Below are positions 46,249 to 54,767 of a stretch of 64,000 nucleotides of DNA, in pieces. The translations under genes and the position numbers were made by a program. Position 1 is the stretch's first letter, and every line of letters starts with the position of its first letter. The stretch comes from Candidatus Binatus soli (lineage in GTDB: Bacteria > Desulfobacterota > Binatia > Binatales > Binataceae), in the NCBI GenBank assembly GCA_002479255.1, contig DLMJ01000035.1, positions 18,796 through 82,795 on the forward strand, written 5' to 3'. The notes below the pieces were generated by a model. The model searched no databases. It was given only the letters and a program-made list of their open reading frames with translations, and was not told the origin of the DNA.

Positions 46249-46488
46249 TCAGGGCATCTCGAGCAAACAATTGGCGCACAGCGCCCATCGCGCGTGTCCG
46301 CCCGCCGGCACAACCAGGATCGCCGCGATCGACAGCTTCGCATTTCCACAGCGACGGCAAATCAAGTCGTCGCCCTCGCAGCGGGCTTCAAACCCGAACT
46401 CAGCAATCGCGGCTGGATCGTCGATCAACTCGACCCGTACAAAGTTGGGGTCAGTTTCCAAAGCTTTCCCCGTAAACTCGCGGATCAC
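46249..46488 (-). CDS. Possible small zinc-ribbon protein
   Basis: A 79-residue frame from a GTG. It has a well-balanced composition and a cysteine pattern CEGDDLICRRCG...CANC, which would suit a small zinc ribbon. No family was recognised. Its frame stays open about 70 nt upstream with basic codons but no start codon. The gene would fill most of a 446-nt gap between the esterase and the CRP/FNR gene on the same strand. Confidence 0.38.
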   Translation of the reverse strand: MIREFTGKALETDPNFVRVELIDDPAAIAEFGFEARCEGDDLICRRCGNAKLSIAAILVVPAGGHARWALCANCLLEMP

Positions 46489-46585
46489 ACGGAGCCAAGC
46501 CTTGCGATTCCTTTTGCGACGCCCTCGGTCGGCGATTTCGGATCGTGCGCCTTTAAGCCGCCACCTGTTTATCGGTGGGCGTCAC

Positions 46586-47326
46586 TCAATTCAGATGCGC
46601 ATCAGTTAGATGCGCACCAGCTTGCGCATTCATGGAATCGAAGAGCTTGGCGACCTGCACGACCATCTGTCGTCCCTGGCGAATCACGAACTTTTCGCGC
46701 TCCAATCGCGCCAGATGCTCGGTCACTCTTGGCCGCGAGGCGCCGACCAGGTTGGCGATGTCCTTATGGCTGAAAGATACGCGCAGCAGCGTGCCGCGCG
46801 ATTCTTCGATTCCAAAGTCTGAACATAGTTCCAGCAGCGCAATCGCTATTCGTTCGTGCAGACCAAGGTTCAGGAAACTCGAGCTGCGCAGCAGGAGGCG
46901 ATACCACTGCTTCAAATCGTTGCGATGAAATTGCTTGAAGGCGGACTCGGGAGCATTTACGGTAATGCCGTCGAAATCATCCCAACTGACGGTGCCAACG
47001 CGGCAATCGTTGTAAGCCTCGCACTGGAAACTGGACTGGCTGATCGGCAGCGCAGGGAATTCGGGAATCGGTCCCGGCGCGAGCATCGCCACCGTGACCC
47101 GCTCATTGCGCGCGTTTAAGCAGGTGATCCGCGCAATTCCTGCTAACAGGATGTGAGCATCCTGGGCGAGCGCAACCTCGCGTAGAATCACCGCGTGCCG
47201 TTTGTAATTGGCCAGCGCAAGCGCGCCGACCAGAAGCGCAAGCTCAGGCGGTGAGAGCCACGACAGAGCCTTAAGCCTGCTTAGTCTGTCGAGGTCGGTT
47301 TCGCGGGAAGTGTTTCTTTCATTCAA
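46586..47326 (-). CDS. CRP/FNR-family regulator (paralogue 1)
   Basis: A 246-residue protein with a CRP-type effector beta-barrel and a C-terminal winged helix containing SHKDIANLVGASRPRVTEHL. The cyclic-nucleotide cassette (GE plus RxS/T) is absent: the loop reads LAPGPIPEFPA. The TTG at 47326 is chosen because gaggtg lies 5 nt upstream and the length then matches the paralogue; the frame opens as far as 47491. Three cysteines (ITC, FQCEA, DCRVG) are shared with the paralogue next to it. Confidence 0.82.
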   Translation of the reverse strand: MNERNTSRETDLDRLSRLKALSWLSPPELALLVGALALANYKRHAVILREVALAQDAHILLAGIARITCLNARNERVTVAMLAPGPIPEFPALPISQSSFQCEAYNDCRVGTVSWDDFDGITVNAPESAFKQFHRNDLKQWYRLLLRSSSFLNLGLHERIAIALLELCSDFGIEESRGTLLRVSFSHKDIANLVGASRPRVTEHLARLEREKFVIRQGRQMVVQVAKLFDSMNAQAGAHLTDAHLN

Positions 47327-47425
47327 GATCGCACCTCGTGCAGAATTGCACCGCAAGAGAGAATAAACCATACTCCATTGGCGCCGAAAAAGGAAATGCG
47401 ATGTCACCCGCATAACATATGTCTT

Positions 47426-47439
47426 GTGCTCTAGAGCAC
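47426..47439. promoter_or_regulatory. Perfect 14-bp palindrome upstream of CRP/FNR paralogue 1
   Basis: The sequence gtgctctagagcac reads the same on both strands. It lies 100 nt upstream of the start of paralogue 1 and 60 nt after the stop of paralogue 2. Family proteins bind two-fold symmetric sites, so it could be an autoregulatory operator. The site is not a standard CRP or FNR consensus. Confidence 0.4.
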
Positions 47440-47498
47440 TTGAGAACGAGAACGGAAAATTCCCTATGCAGCAATAGGCAGCAGTCGCCAACTACTCG

Positions 47499-48251
47499 TT
47501 AATGCAAACTACGGCGTACTTTTTCGAACTCGTGTTTATCAGCAGAAATATGAGTTTGCGCCAGAAAACTTTCCAATCGATCGCGATTGACAATGAGTTG
47601 ACGATTGTCGCGCGAAATCAGATGCTTTCGCTCGAACAAATTCAAATGTTCGGTAATTCGGGGCCGCGAGGCGCCGACTAGGTCAGCCAGGTCCCTGTGC
47701 CGGGCCGGCAATGTCAGCCGGATCCTTTTTCCATCGGGGATGCCGAAATTTTCACTCAATTCCAGCAGAATCAGAGCCAGGCGCTCTTCCAAAGTGCAGC
47801 TCATGAAATTTGCGCAGCGCAATTGAACCAAATCCCAGCGGCCCATATAGCTCGCTGCCAATTGTTTGAAGTCCGCCGATGCGATTCCCAGCGATATTTC
47901 GACGAACGACTCGAGGTCAATCGTGCCTATCTGACAAGGGGTGACCGCTTCGCAGCGAAAGTTGTAACTGATGCCGGGGACCGGCGGCGGGAAGCCGGGT
48001 ATCATGCCGGGCGCGACCATGATCACCAATGTACGCTGACCCTTGCGATTGCGGCATGTGATTCGCGCCACTCCTGCCAGCAAGATATATGCGGAATCGG
48101 GTGAATGTTTTTCGTCGAAAATGATCGTGCGTTTTTCGACTGTGCTGACCGTCAGCGCGTTGGAGAGCTTTTCGAGCTGGCGCGCCGTGAGCCAGGAGAT
48201 ATTCTTGAGGCCCCGCAGTCTTCGGCTGCCGGATGCTCGAACAGGGCGCAT
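47499..48251 (-). CDS. CRP/FNR-family regulator (paralogue 2)
   Basis: A 250-residue paralogue of the next gene. The effector domain includes YILLAGVARITCRN and the altered loop VAPGMIPGFPPP in place of the cyclic-nucleotide cassette. The helix-turn-helix reads RHRDLADLVGASRPRITEHL. Three cysteines are shared with paralogue 1 (ITC, FRCEA, PCQIG) and two more (RCANFMSC) are its own. The two recognition helices are almost identical, so both proteins may bind the same sites. Confidence 0.85.
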   Translation of the reverse strand: MRPVRASGSRRLRGLKNISWLTARQLEKLSNALTVSTVEKRTIIFDEKHSPDSAYILLAGVARITCRNRKGQRTLVIMVAPGMIPGFPPPVPGISYNFRCEAVTPCQIGTIDLESFVEISLGIASADFKQLAASYMGRWDLVQLRCANFMSCTLEERLALILLELSENFGIPDGKRIRLTLPARHRDLADLVGASRPRITEHLNLFERKHLISRDNRQLIVNRDRLESFLAQTHISADKHEFEKVRRSLH

Positions 48252-48371
48252 CTTTCGAATCTAGCAGGCGGATTGGCGCGCGAGCAGAATAACGCCCGCG
48301 ACATAAAGTTCATTCGACGAATGTTGTTATCTATGTAACAAATTCGCGCTGACGCTCAATCGCTGTGCAGA

Positions 48372-49709
48372 TCACACAAATGTAGTGTTCCTGCTCCCAA
48401 GCAATGGCCCGGCGTCGCGCCGTGCGATCCAGATCAGCAGCACAAGCGCCGGGATCGTCGCGACTGTGGTGAGGATGAAGAACGGCACCCAACCGAGCTT
48501 GTCTGCCAGCACGCCCCCCGAAGACGCGACCATCGTGCGCCCCACCGCTGCCAGTGAAGACAGCAGCGCGTACTGAGTAGCGGTGAACGCGGGTGAGCAC
48601 AGGCCGGAGAGGTAGGCCACCAGGGCAGTGCCCGCCATCGCGCCCGTCAGATTCTCGGCGGCGACGCACAGCGCGAGATAGTCGAGCCGATGGCCGCCCA
48701 CCGCCTGCAGCACGTAGAACAAATTGCCGGCCGACTGGAGGGCCCCGCACAGTATGAGGGCGCGCATCACACCGAGCTTCGACGTCACCACGCCACCGAC
48801 CAGGGCGCCGACAACAGTCGCGACGAATCCGACCAGTTTGGAGACGGCGGCGATCTCGTTGAGTGAGAAACCGAGCGAGATGTAGAGCGGCATCGCCATC
48901 ACGCCCGCCATCGCTTCGCCGAGCTTGTAACCGACGATGAAAAGGACGATCGCCGGCCACATCGGCCGCCGCATGAAGTCGGCGAACGGCCCCGTAACCG
49001 CAGTAGCGAGCCAATCGCGGAGCGCATCCCATCCCCCCGTTGCGGTATGCGGCTCGGCCTCTGGCGGCGTCGTTGGCTCGGGCCCGAGGATGAACACGAG
49101 CATCCCCACACCCAGCAGCGCCGCCATCGTGGCATAGGCCGCGAACCAACCGTAGCGGGCCGCAACGATCAGCGCGCCGGCGCCCGAGACCAGCATGGCG
49201 ATCCGGTACCCGGTCTGGATCATGGCGGCGCCGGGGCCCTGCTGCTCGGGCGTGAGGATCTCGACCCGATACGCGTCGATAACGACGTCCTGGCTCGCGG
49301 AAAGGAATGCGACCAGCAGCGCCAGCGCCCCCATGAGCGCGAGATCGAACTTTGGTTGACAAGAGCCCAAGGCGAGCGTCGCGGCGACGAGTGCGAGCTG
49401 AATGGCGATGCCCCACCCGCGCCGTCGCCCAAGCGGAATCGGCGGCGGCAGCCGATCGATCAGCGGTGACCACAGGAACTTGAAGGCGTATGGCGTCCCG
49501 ACCAGGGCGAAGGCGCCGATGGCTGCACGGCTCACGCCGGCGGTGGCGAACCAGGCTGACAGTGTCGAAAAGGTCAGCAGCAGCGGGATGCCGCTGGCGA
49601 AGCCGAGCGGCAGGATCAGCAGCACGCGCCGATCGGTGTAATCCGCCAATGAACGCCGCCAGGGATTCATGCCCTTCGCTTCGCTTGTCACACCCTGTAA
49701 TCCCGGCAT
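48372..49709 (-). CDS. AmpG-like MFS permease
   Basis: A 445-residue transporter of about 12 helices. The N-terminal RRVLLILPLGFASGIPLLLT and FLWSPLIDRLPPP resemble AmpG muropeptide permeases. AmpG imports anhydromuropeptides for cell-wall recycling; this function is inferred. Start is either 49709 or 49670. The 49709 ATG coincides with the boundary of a sequence duplicated from the promoter of the downstream tetR gene. Confidence 0.84.
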   Translation of the reverse strand: MPGLQGVTSEAKGMNPWRRSLADYTDRRVLLILPLGFASGIPLLLTFSTLSAWFATAGVSRAAIGAFALVGTPYAFKFLWSPLIDRLPPPIPLGRRRGWGIAIQLALVAATLALGSCQPKFDLALMGALALLVAFLSASQDVVIDAYRVEILTPEQQGPGAAMIQTGYRIAMLVSGAGALIVAARYGWFAAYATMAALLGVGMLVFILGPEPTTPPEAEPHTATGGWDALRDWLATAVTGPFADFMRRPMWPAIVLFIVGYKLGEAMAGVMAMPLYISLGFSLNEIAAVSKLVGFVATVVGALVGGVVTSKLGVMRALILCGALQSAGNLFYVLQAVGGHRLDYLALCVAAENLTGAMAGTALVAYLSGLCSPAFTATQYALLSSLAAVGRTMVASSGGVLADKLGWVPFFILTTVATIPALVLLIWIARRDAGPLLGSRNTTFV

Positions 49710-49785
49710 GCTGACTTTATATCACCTGAAATGCCGATATCGCACGTAAAATCGCGATTTCCTGTCTGCTACGGTTGTCGCCGCG
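49709..49785. repeat. Duplicated tetR promoter region, copy 1
   Basis: Two blocks match the region just before the tetR start: 49709-49750 corresponds to 51554-51596, and 49751-49785 to 51633-51669, with few mismatches. Copy 2 has an extra 37 nt between the blocks. The match ends where tetR starts, so the duplicated segment includes its full leader. Both copies run in the same orientation. Confidence 0.8.
49719..49740. promoter_or_regulatory. Candidate TetR operator, permease copy
   Basis: atatca-N10-cgatat: the same inverted repeat as before tetR with one arm base changed (g to a). It lies 10 nt upstream of the permease ATG, where a bound repressor would block initiation. Confidence 0.5.
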
Positions 49786-49801
49786 AAGGCGGGAGGGAAA
49801 A

Positions 49802-51421
49802 TCAAGGGAAAGAATTCTCAGGGGTGTCTTTGACTGAAACGGTTATGGGCGCAATCTTTGCCGCGGCCGAAGTGTCACGGGCGAACAGGACACAGGAACC
49901 GTCGCGATAGATCTGCTTCCACCCGGGTTGCGCGATGACCAGTTTGTACGGGGGGTCGTTCTTTTGCCCGACGAGGACGAAATCGTGCGGATAGTTGGCC
50001 AGGGTTTCTTTGCCGGCGACTTTCCCATTGGCGAACGCCAGGTAATCGTCAATAACCTTGGGCGGATACACGGTGTCGTAGCGCCCGTCGATGAAGACCT
50101 TGCTCGCGGGCGGCATGTGCCAGATGACGTACTCGCCCCATTGGAAGTCGGCCAGGATGTTGCCGCTCAAGCGATGCTCCTTCATGTAGGAGATTGCGCC
50201 GACCGGATAAGGATCGTTTGCCGCCATCTTTTTCGAGAAGAGCCCGGTCAGGATCAGCAACTCAAACGCCGCAACCGCGACCATCAACTGATTTATCGTT
50301 GCAGAGCGCTCTTTCGCATGCGCCACCGGCAACCCCAAGCGCTCGCGACGAGCCTCGAGCGCCAGCGTCGTATGCCGCGCGAGCGGAGTAACCGTGGCGA
50401 TCACTGCAAGCGGAAGATTTCTGACCGCAAGCAACGCGGCTGCGATCATCAGAGCCGCGATGGAAATCAGCGCAATGTCGCCACCGCGTGGCGTCTGAAT
50501 GAAGGTCACACCGAGCGCCACGAACATCGCTAACGCCAGGATCTTGCAGGCGACGCCCCACCCGTGGCTCTGTCTCCAGTGGAAAAGCAATGACTGTGGG
50601 AGCGATAGCCAATCGACGATGGCCGTGCGCGTGTGAGGGTTCTGAAGCGCATGGAGGACGGCCTGCCAGGTACCGACGCCGTACGGAGTCGCGAGCGTCG
50701 CTATCGTGGAAGCGGCGGTGATCGCCAACAGCCACATCGCCCGACGCATCCCGCGGCCAAGGACCAGGTCCTGACCGAATACCACGGCGGTGAACGTGCC
50801 CAGGGCGGCGAGACCCATGATGAAGCCGCCATGCAAATTCGCCCAGATCGCGAGAATCGGAATCGCGAGCCATACGGGGGCGCGGCCACGATAGTTGTAC
50901 CGCGAAAGAATCGCGAGCAGGGCACTCATCAGGGCAAATGTGAAGATCTGAGGTCTGAACTGGATGTGCATAGCCAACGGCGCGCTTGCGGCGATCAGGA
51001 TTGCGAACTGGACGCGCGCCGGCGATTCGGTTTCCTCCATTGCCACCGCGAGGAAAAGGATCGTCGCAGCGGAGCAGGCGAACTTCATCAGGTTGAGTCC
51101 GACCGTGCCGAAAGCGTTGTATATCGCACCCATCAGAACTTCGGTCAGCCATTCATGGTTGAGCCACAGATGCCCCGGCGCCGAATACGAATACTGATCG
51201 TAAAAAATCAGGCGCCGCTGCGCGAGCACGTCCTGTCCGAATCGCACGTGCCCCCATAGGTCCGGGTCCGCCAGCCGCGTCGAATCCGCAACGACGATGG
51301 CTATGAAGATTAAGGCAGGTGAGTAATGGAGAAGTGAGACCCTCTTCAGCCGCGACGGCGCCGCCGTTTCGACGTTTATCGATCCGGCAGCCGGCGCACC
51401 AACCCCCCGACTTGCGCTCAT
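49802..51421 (-). CDS. Polytopic membrane protein, GT-C glycosyltransferase-like
   Basis: A 539-residue protein with about 10-12 membrane helices and an early DPDLWGHVRFGQDVL segment, in which an Asp after helix 1 recalls GT-C enzymes that use polyprenyl-phosphate sugars. The LHGGFIMGL segment and the C-terminal soluble portion with VFIDGRYDTVYPP are also present. No named family is assigned. The gene sits between the two copies of the tetR promoter repeat, suggesting it arrived or rearranged there. Confidence 0.72.
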   Translation of the reverse strand: MSASRGVGAPAAGSINVETAAPSRLKRVSLLHYSPALIFIAIVVADSTRLADPDLWGHVRFGQDVLAQRRLIFYDQYSYSAPGHLWLNHEWLTEVLMGAIYNAFGTVGLNLMKFACSAATILFLAVAMEETESPARVQFAILIAASAPLAMHIQFRPQIFTFALMSALLAILSRYNYRGRAPVWLAIPILAIWANLHGGFIMGLAALGTFTAVVFGQDLVLGRGMRRAMWLLAITAASTIATLATPYGVGTWQAVLHALQNPHTRTAIVDWLSLPQSLLFHWRQSHGWGVACKILALAMFVALGVTFIQTPRGGDIALISIAALMIAAALLAVRNLPLAVIATVTPLARHTTLALEARRERLGLPVAHAKERSATINQLMVAVAAFELLILTGLFSKKMAANDPYPVGAISYMKEHRLSGNILADFQWGEYVIWHMPPASKVFIDGRYDTVYPPKVIDDYLAFANGKVAGKETLANYPHDFVLVGQKNDPPYKLVIAQPGWKQIYRDGSCVLFARDTSAAAKIAPITVSVKDTPENSFP

Positions 51422-51553
51422 TGCGAAGGTTCCGCAGAGCTATACGGCTTCGCCACCCCGCTCTCCATCCTCCTCGGCGATGACCGTATCACAACAACTG
51501 TCCATTTGCCTCTTCCTTGCGCGTCTGCGTCAAATTCCCACGGCGCCGTGCGC

Positions 51554-51669
51554 TGCTGACTTCATATCGCCTGAAATGCCGATATCGCGCGTAAACGTCT
51601 TCACGATCCGTTCGGCTCGGACAGCGCTTCCTTGATCGCGATTCCCGGTCTGCTACGATTGTCGCCGCT
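51554..51669. repeat. Duplicated tetR promoter region, copy 2
   Basis: This copy sits directly before the tetR start. Its two matching blocks are 51554-51596 and 51633-51669, separated by 37 nt that are absent from the permease copy. The rest of the 248-nt gap from 51422 has no other feature that I can see. Confidence 0.8.
51564..51585. promoter_or_regulatory. Candidate TetR operator
   Basis: atatcg-N10-cgatat, a perfect 6-bp inverted repeat with a 10-bp centre (22 bp in all). It lies 84 nt before the tetR ATG and is repeated with one change before the permease gene. Confidence 0.55.
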
Positions 51670-52281
51670 ATGGGCGCCTCTTCACCAACCGGAAATAGTT
51701 TCAGGCCGCGGCTGACGCAGGACGAGAAAACCGCGGAAACGCGGCGCCGCCTTCTCGACGCGGCTATTGTGTGCCTGATCGATCGCGGCTACGCGAACAC
51801 GACGACTTCCGAAATCGCGGAGTGCGCCGGCCTTTCCCGCGGTGCACAGCTCTACCATTTCCCCAAGAAAGAGGAATTGCTCACCAGCGCGGTCGAGCAC
51901 CTTTTCGGGTTGATGTTCGGCGAGATGAAGGAGAAGGTCAGCCGCCTGACCAGTGAGAATGATCGGCGCACCGTGGCGATCGATTTGTTGTGGGAGATTG
52001 CCAACGGCCGGCTGGCGACCGCATGGCTCGAGCTGGTTGTCGCGAGCCGCACCGATTCGTATCTGCGCGAGTCGGTGAGCGCAGCGAACGATCGGATGGC
52101 GGATTTCATCGATCAATCCTTCAAGGAACTCTTCCCGCGTCCCGATTCGGCCGGCGCCGACTATGAGCTGATCCCGCACATCGCGTTCCTGATCCTCGAA
52201 GCGATGGCTCTCCAGGGCAAGACGATGAACCCGAAGCTGACGGCGAGAGTCCTGGATGCGCTCAAGGCTGTGAAGCTGTAG
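51670..52281 (+). CDS. TetR/AcrR-family regulator
   Basis: A 203-residue repressor-type protein. The DNA-binding domain occupies about residues 20-70: TRRRLLDAAIVCLIDRGYAN, TTTSEIAECAGLSRGAQLYH and FPKKEELL. The C-terminal ligand domain is not assignable. It is flanked upstream by a region duplicated before the AmpG-like permease, pointing to that gene as its likely target besides itself. Confidence 0.92.
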   Translation: MGASSPTGNSFRPRLTQDEKTAETRRRLLDAAIVCLIDRGYANTTTSEIAECAGLSRGAQLYHFPKKEELLTSAVEHLFGLMFGEMKEKVSRLTSENDRRTVAIDLLWEIANGRLATAWLELVVASRTDSYLRESVSAANDRMADFIDQSFKELFPRPDSAGADYELIPHIAFLILEAMALQGKTMNPKLTARVLDALKAVKL

Positions 52282-52382
52282 CCGCGCCGTCCGGGCGCCG
52301 TACTATTTCTCCGCCGGACGAATTTTCATCGCGACCATCTCGCTTGCCCGCTTCGCCTGCGCTTGCAAGAAAGCGAAATCCC

Positions 52383-53000
52383 TTACCTGGGAACCGTCGG
52401 GCTTGCGCCGTCGCCCTGGTAGCCGGATCGCGCCAGGTAGCGGGCGGGGAAACGACTGTTGAAGACGAACCCGGCAATCAACAATGCCGTCGGCAGCGCA
52501 AATCCGGGTACCAGCTTGCCGAAGTTGCCGCCGATGACGACGCCGGTCACAGCGAAGCCGACGTTGACGGTCATCAGTCCGCACCAGACAAGAGTCATCA
52601 CCAGGTTAAGCCGGATGAAGATCGGATGATCCCAAAATTCGGACGGCGCGTTTTCGCGGGCGTAGGCGGCGGTGAACGGATGGCCGATCACGACCGAGCT
52701 CCACGCGGCAACCGCGAAGCATGACCAGATGACGACCACGTTGTAGGCCGGGAACACGGTCGAGTGCAGGCCTATCATCAGGACTGAGCCGATCACGAAG
52801 AAGGTCAGCGTGGTCCAGTCCATCAGTCTGATCGAGATGCCGCGGCGCAGCCGCACGGCGATAAATACCAGACAGAGGATTAACCCGCCGCCGGTCGCCA
52901 CGCGCCAGTGATTGGCGCCGGAAGCAAAGCCGTAGAGGACAAAGGGCCCGAACGACATCAGGCCGATTGCAACGCCCGAAAGTTTTTTATGTTCCGCCAC
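52383..53000 (-). CDS. Integral membrane protein of unknown function
   Basis: About 205 residues with five or six hydrophobic helices (for example LSGVAIGLMSFGPFVLYGFA) and a conserved-looking loop SSVVIGHPFTAAYARENAP. Not recognised. The GTG near 53000 or the ATG at 53024 may be the start; either overlaps the end of the upstream glycosyltransferase-like gene, suggesting coupled expression. Confidence 0.65.
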   Translation of the reverse strand: MAEHKKLSGVAIGLMSFGPFVLYGFASGANHWRVATGGGLILCLVFIAVRLRRGISIRLMDWTTLTFFVIGSVLMIGLHSTVFPAYNVVVIWSCFAVAAWSSVVIGHPFTAAYARENAPSEFWDHPIFIRLNLVMTLVWCGLMTVNVGFAVTGVVIGGNFGKLVPGFALPTALLIAGFVFNSRFPARYLARSGYQGDGASPTVPR

Positions 53001-54309
53001 GCGCGCGCCCTCCTTCACTGACAATCGCGCCGAAACCCGGTGCAGGGGCTGGCGCCTGCGCGCGGCGGGCGATGTCGGCCAACAGCAGGAGCATCGCGAG
53101 GGGTGCGATTGGAATCATCGCGCGACCGGCGAGTGAGCGCGCGAACAGCGGCAGGAGCCAGAGGAAGGCGAGCAGCGATTTTTCCCACGGGAGGAAACCC
53201 GAGCGCCGGCCTTCAATCGCAATCCATGCTATGGGCAGCGCAAGCACGACCAGGTCGTAGTCCATTATGTAGGGCGTCGCCAGCAATATGCCGGTTGCGA
53301 GCGCGGCGGCGTGAAGCTCGAATTTCGCGGTTCGCCGCCATATCCAGATGACGGCGAGCGCGGTTATCAAGCTTACCGCGGCTTGGAAGGCGTAAGATGC
53401 CGCGACATCGAATCCCAACAGGCGCGCGGCCGCGAAGCCGCTCTGTAGCTTCTCGAATCCGCTGCCGCCCTGCTCGAGCACGACGTGGCGGGTAAAGCTG
53501 ACGCTGGCAAAAAAAGCCTGCCAAGTTTGTTCACCGAATATCGCGAGTGACAGAGCTGCGAACAATACCACCGTGACCGACGCCGATCCGATCGCGCGCC
53601 AGCGGCCGGTGGCGAGTAGAAATATCGGCACGAGCACGCCGTATTGCGGCTTGTAACTCATCAGTCCGAACATCACGCCGGCAAGAATCGGGCGTCGCTT
53701 AAGCGTCAGCAGGGCGGCTCCGAGCAAAGCGAGAGTGAGAAATCCATTCTGCCCGTTGGTCAGATTGACCAGCGCGCCGGGAAAAGCGATCGCGAGCCAA
53801 AGCGAATCGCGCTCGGGGTCGATCTTCCACAAGACTCCGAAATAAGCGGCGAAGCTTGCCGCGGTCCATGCGATCAAAGACCAGGCGTACGGCAGCATCG
53901 CCAGCGGCAACACTATCAGCAGATACATTGGCGGGTAGTGAAAGCCGGCAAAGCCAAGCGCCGGGTCGGCTACCGCCGAGCGTTCGACGGTCCACAGGCG
54001 TGCGACGTTGTAAACGGCGGCCGGAGCGCCGTGGAGCGTCAGCCACGACGCAGACCACGGGTCGATGAAGTCGGCGCCGATGGCATGTCCGGCGGGATCG
54101 ACGAGACCTTTGCTGCGCATCAGCCAGACGACGGCGCTTATGGCGTAAGCTGCGAGGAACAGTTTCGGATATATGACGAGGCGCCGGCGTGTGAGCCACG
54201 GCGCTCGTCTGAAGAAGTCGAGTATCGAACTACCCACTAACCTCCGCGCGAGTCTACCCCATAACTGCAATCGACGGCCAGCGGCTCCGCTGCGGGCAAT
54301 CCAGCGCAA
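52987..54309 (-). CDS. GT87/DUF2029-type mannosyltransferase-like membrane protein
   Basis: A 440-residue polytopic protein. After an arginine-rich N-terminus there are 10 or more helices, with the early loop DFIDPWSASWLTLHGAP and the FHYPPMYLLIVLPLAMLP, LTNGQNGFLTLALL and SYKPQYGVLVP segments characteristic of DUF2029/GT87 proteins. Such enzymes use polyprenyl-phosphate-mannose in glycolipid synthesis. The start is uncertain: a later start near the first helix is possible. Confidence 0.78.
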   Translation of the reverse strand: MRWIARSGAAGRRLQLWGRLARRLVGSSILDFFRRAPWLTRRRLVIYPKLFLAAYAISAVVWLMRSKGLVDPAGHAIGADFIDPWSASWLTLHGAPAAVYNVARLWTVERSAVADPALGFAGFHYPPMYLLIVLPLAMLPYAWSLIAWTAASFAAYFGVLWKIDPERDSLWLAIAFPGALVNLTNGQNGFLTLALLGAALLTLKRRPILAGVMFGLMSYKPQYGVLVPIFLLATGRWRAIGSASVTVVLFAALSLAIFGEQTWQAFFASVSFTRHVVLEQGGSGFEKLQSGFAAARLLGFDVAASYAFQAAVSLITALAVIWIWRRTAKFELHAAALATGILLATPYIMDYDLVVLALPIAWIAIEGRRSGFLPWEKSLLAFLWLLPLFARSLAGRAMIPIAPLAMLLLLADIARRAQAPAPAPGFGAIVSEGGRARGGT

Positions 54310-54373
54310 GACGCATCCCTGCCAAAGCGCTATAAGGGTCTGGGCCGGCTAAGCGCCGCGAGGAGAATAACAG

Positions 54374-54754
54374 ATGCTAGGCGACTACCCAGTGATAGCG
54401 ATGATCGCGACGACGCAGCCGGAGCGCGCCAAACACTTCTATTCGGACGTGCTGGGGCTCAAGCTGGTCGAAGACGGATGGTTCGCGATTGTGTTCACGG
54501 CCGGAGGCACGAGGCTCCATATTCAGAAGGTGAAGCAGTTTTCGCCTTTGCCGTTCACGGCGATGGGCTGGACCGTCGCCGACATCGCCGCGACCGTGGC
54601 GAGACTCGCGCACAAGGGCGTCAAGTTCGAGCGTTACAAAGAGATGCCGCAAGATGACGCCGGCGTCTGGACGACTCCGGATGGCACTAAGGTATGCTGG
54701 TTCAAGGACCCCGACGGCAATACTCTGTCGCTAACTCAGTTCCCTTCGAAGTGA
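54374..54754 (+). CDS. VOC-family (glyoxalase-like) protein
   Basis: A 126-residue single-chain vicinal-oxygen-chelate protein with two beta-alpha-beta-beta-beta units. It starts with VIAMIATTQPERAKHFYSDV and LGLKLVEDGW, and ends with a KDPDGNTLSLTQFP segment. These proteins bind a divalent metal and act as dioxygenases, isomerases or resistance proteins. The substrate is unknown. A ribosome site (aggagaa) precedes the ATG. Confidence 0.86.
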   Translation: MLGDYPVIAMIATTQPERAKHFYSDVLGLKLVEDGWFAIVFTAGGTRLHIQKVKQFSPLPFTAMGWTVADIAATVARLAHKGVKFERYKEMPQDDAGVWTTPDGTKVCWFKDPDGNTLSLTQFPSK

Positions 54755-54767
54755 GTAGTCCGACGCG

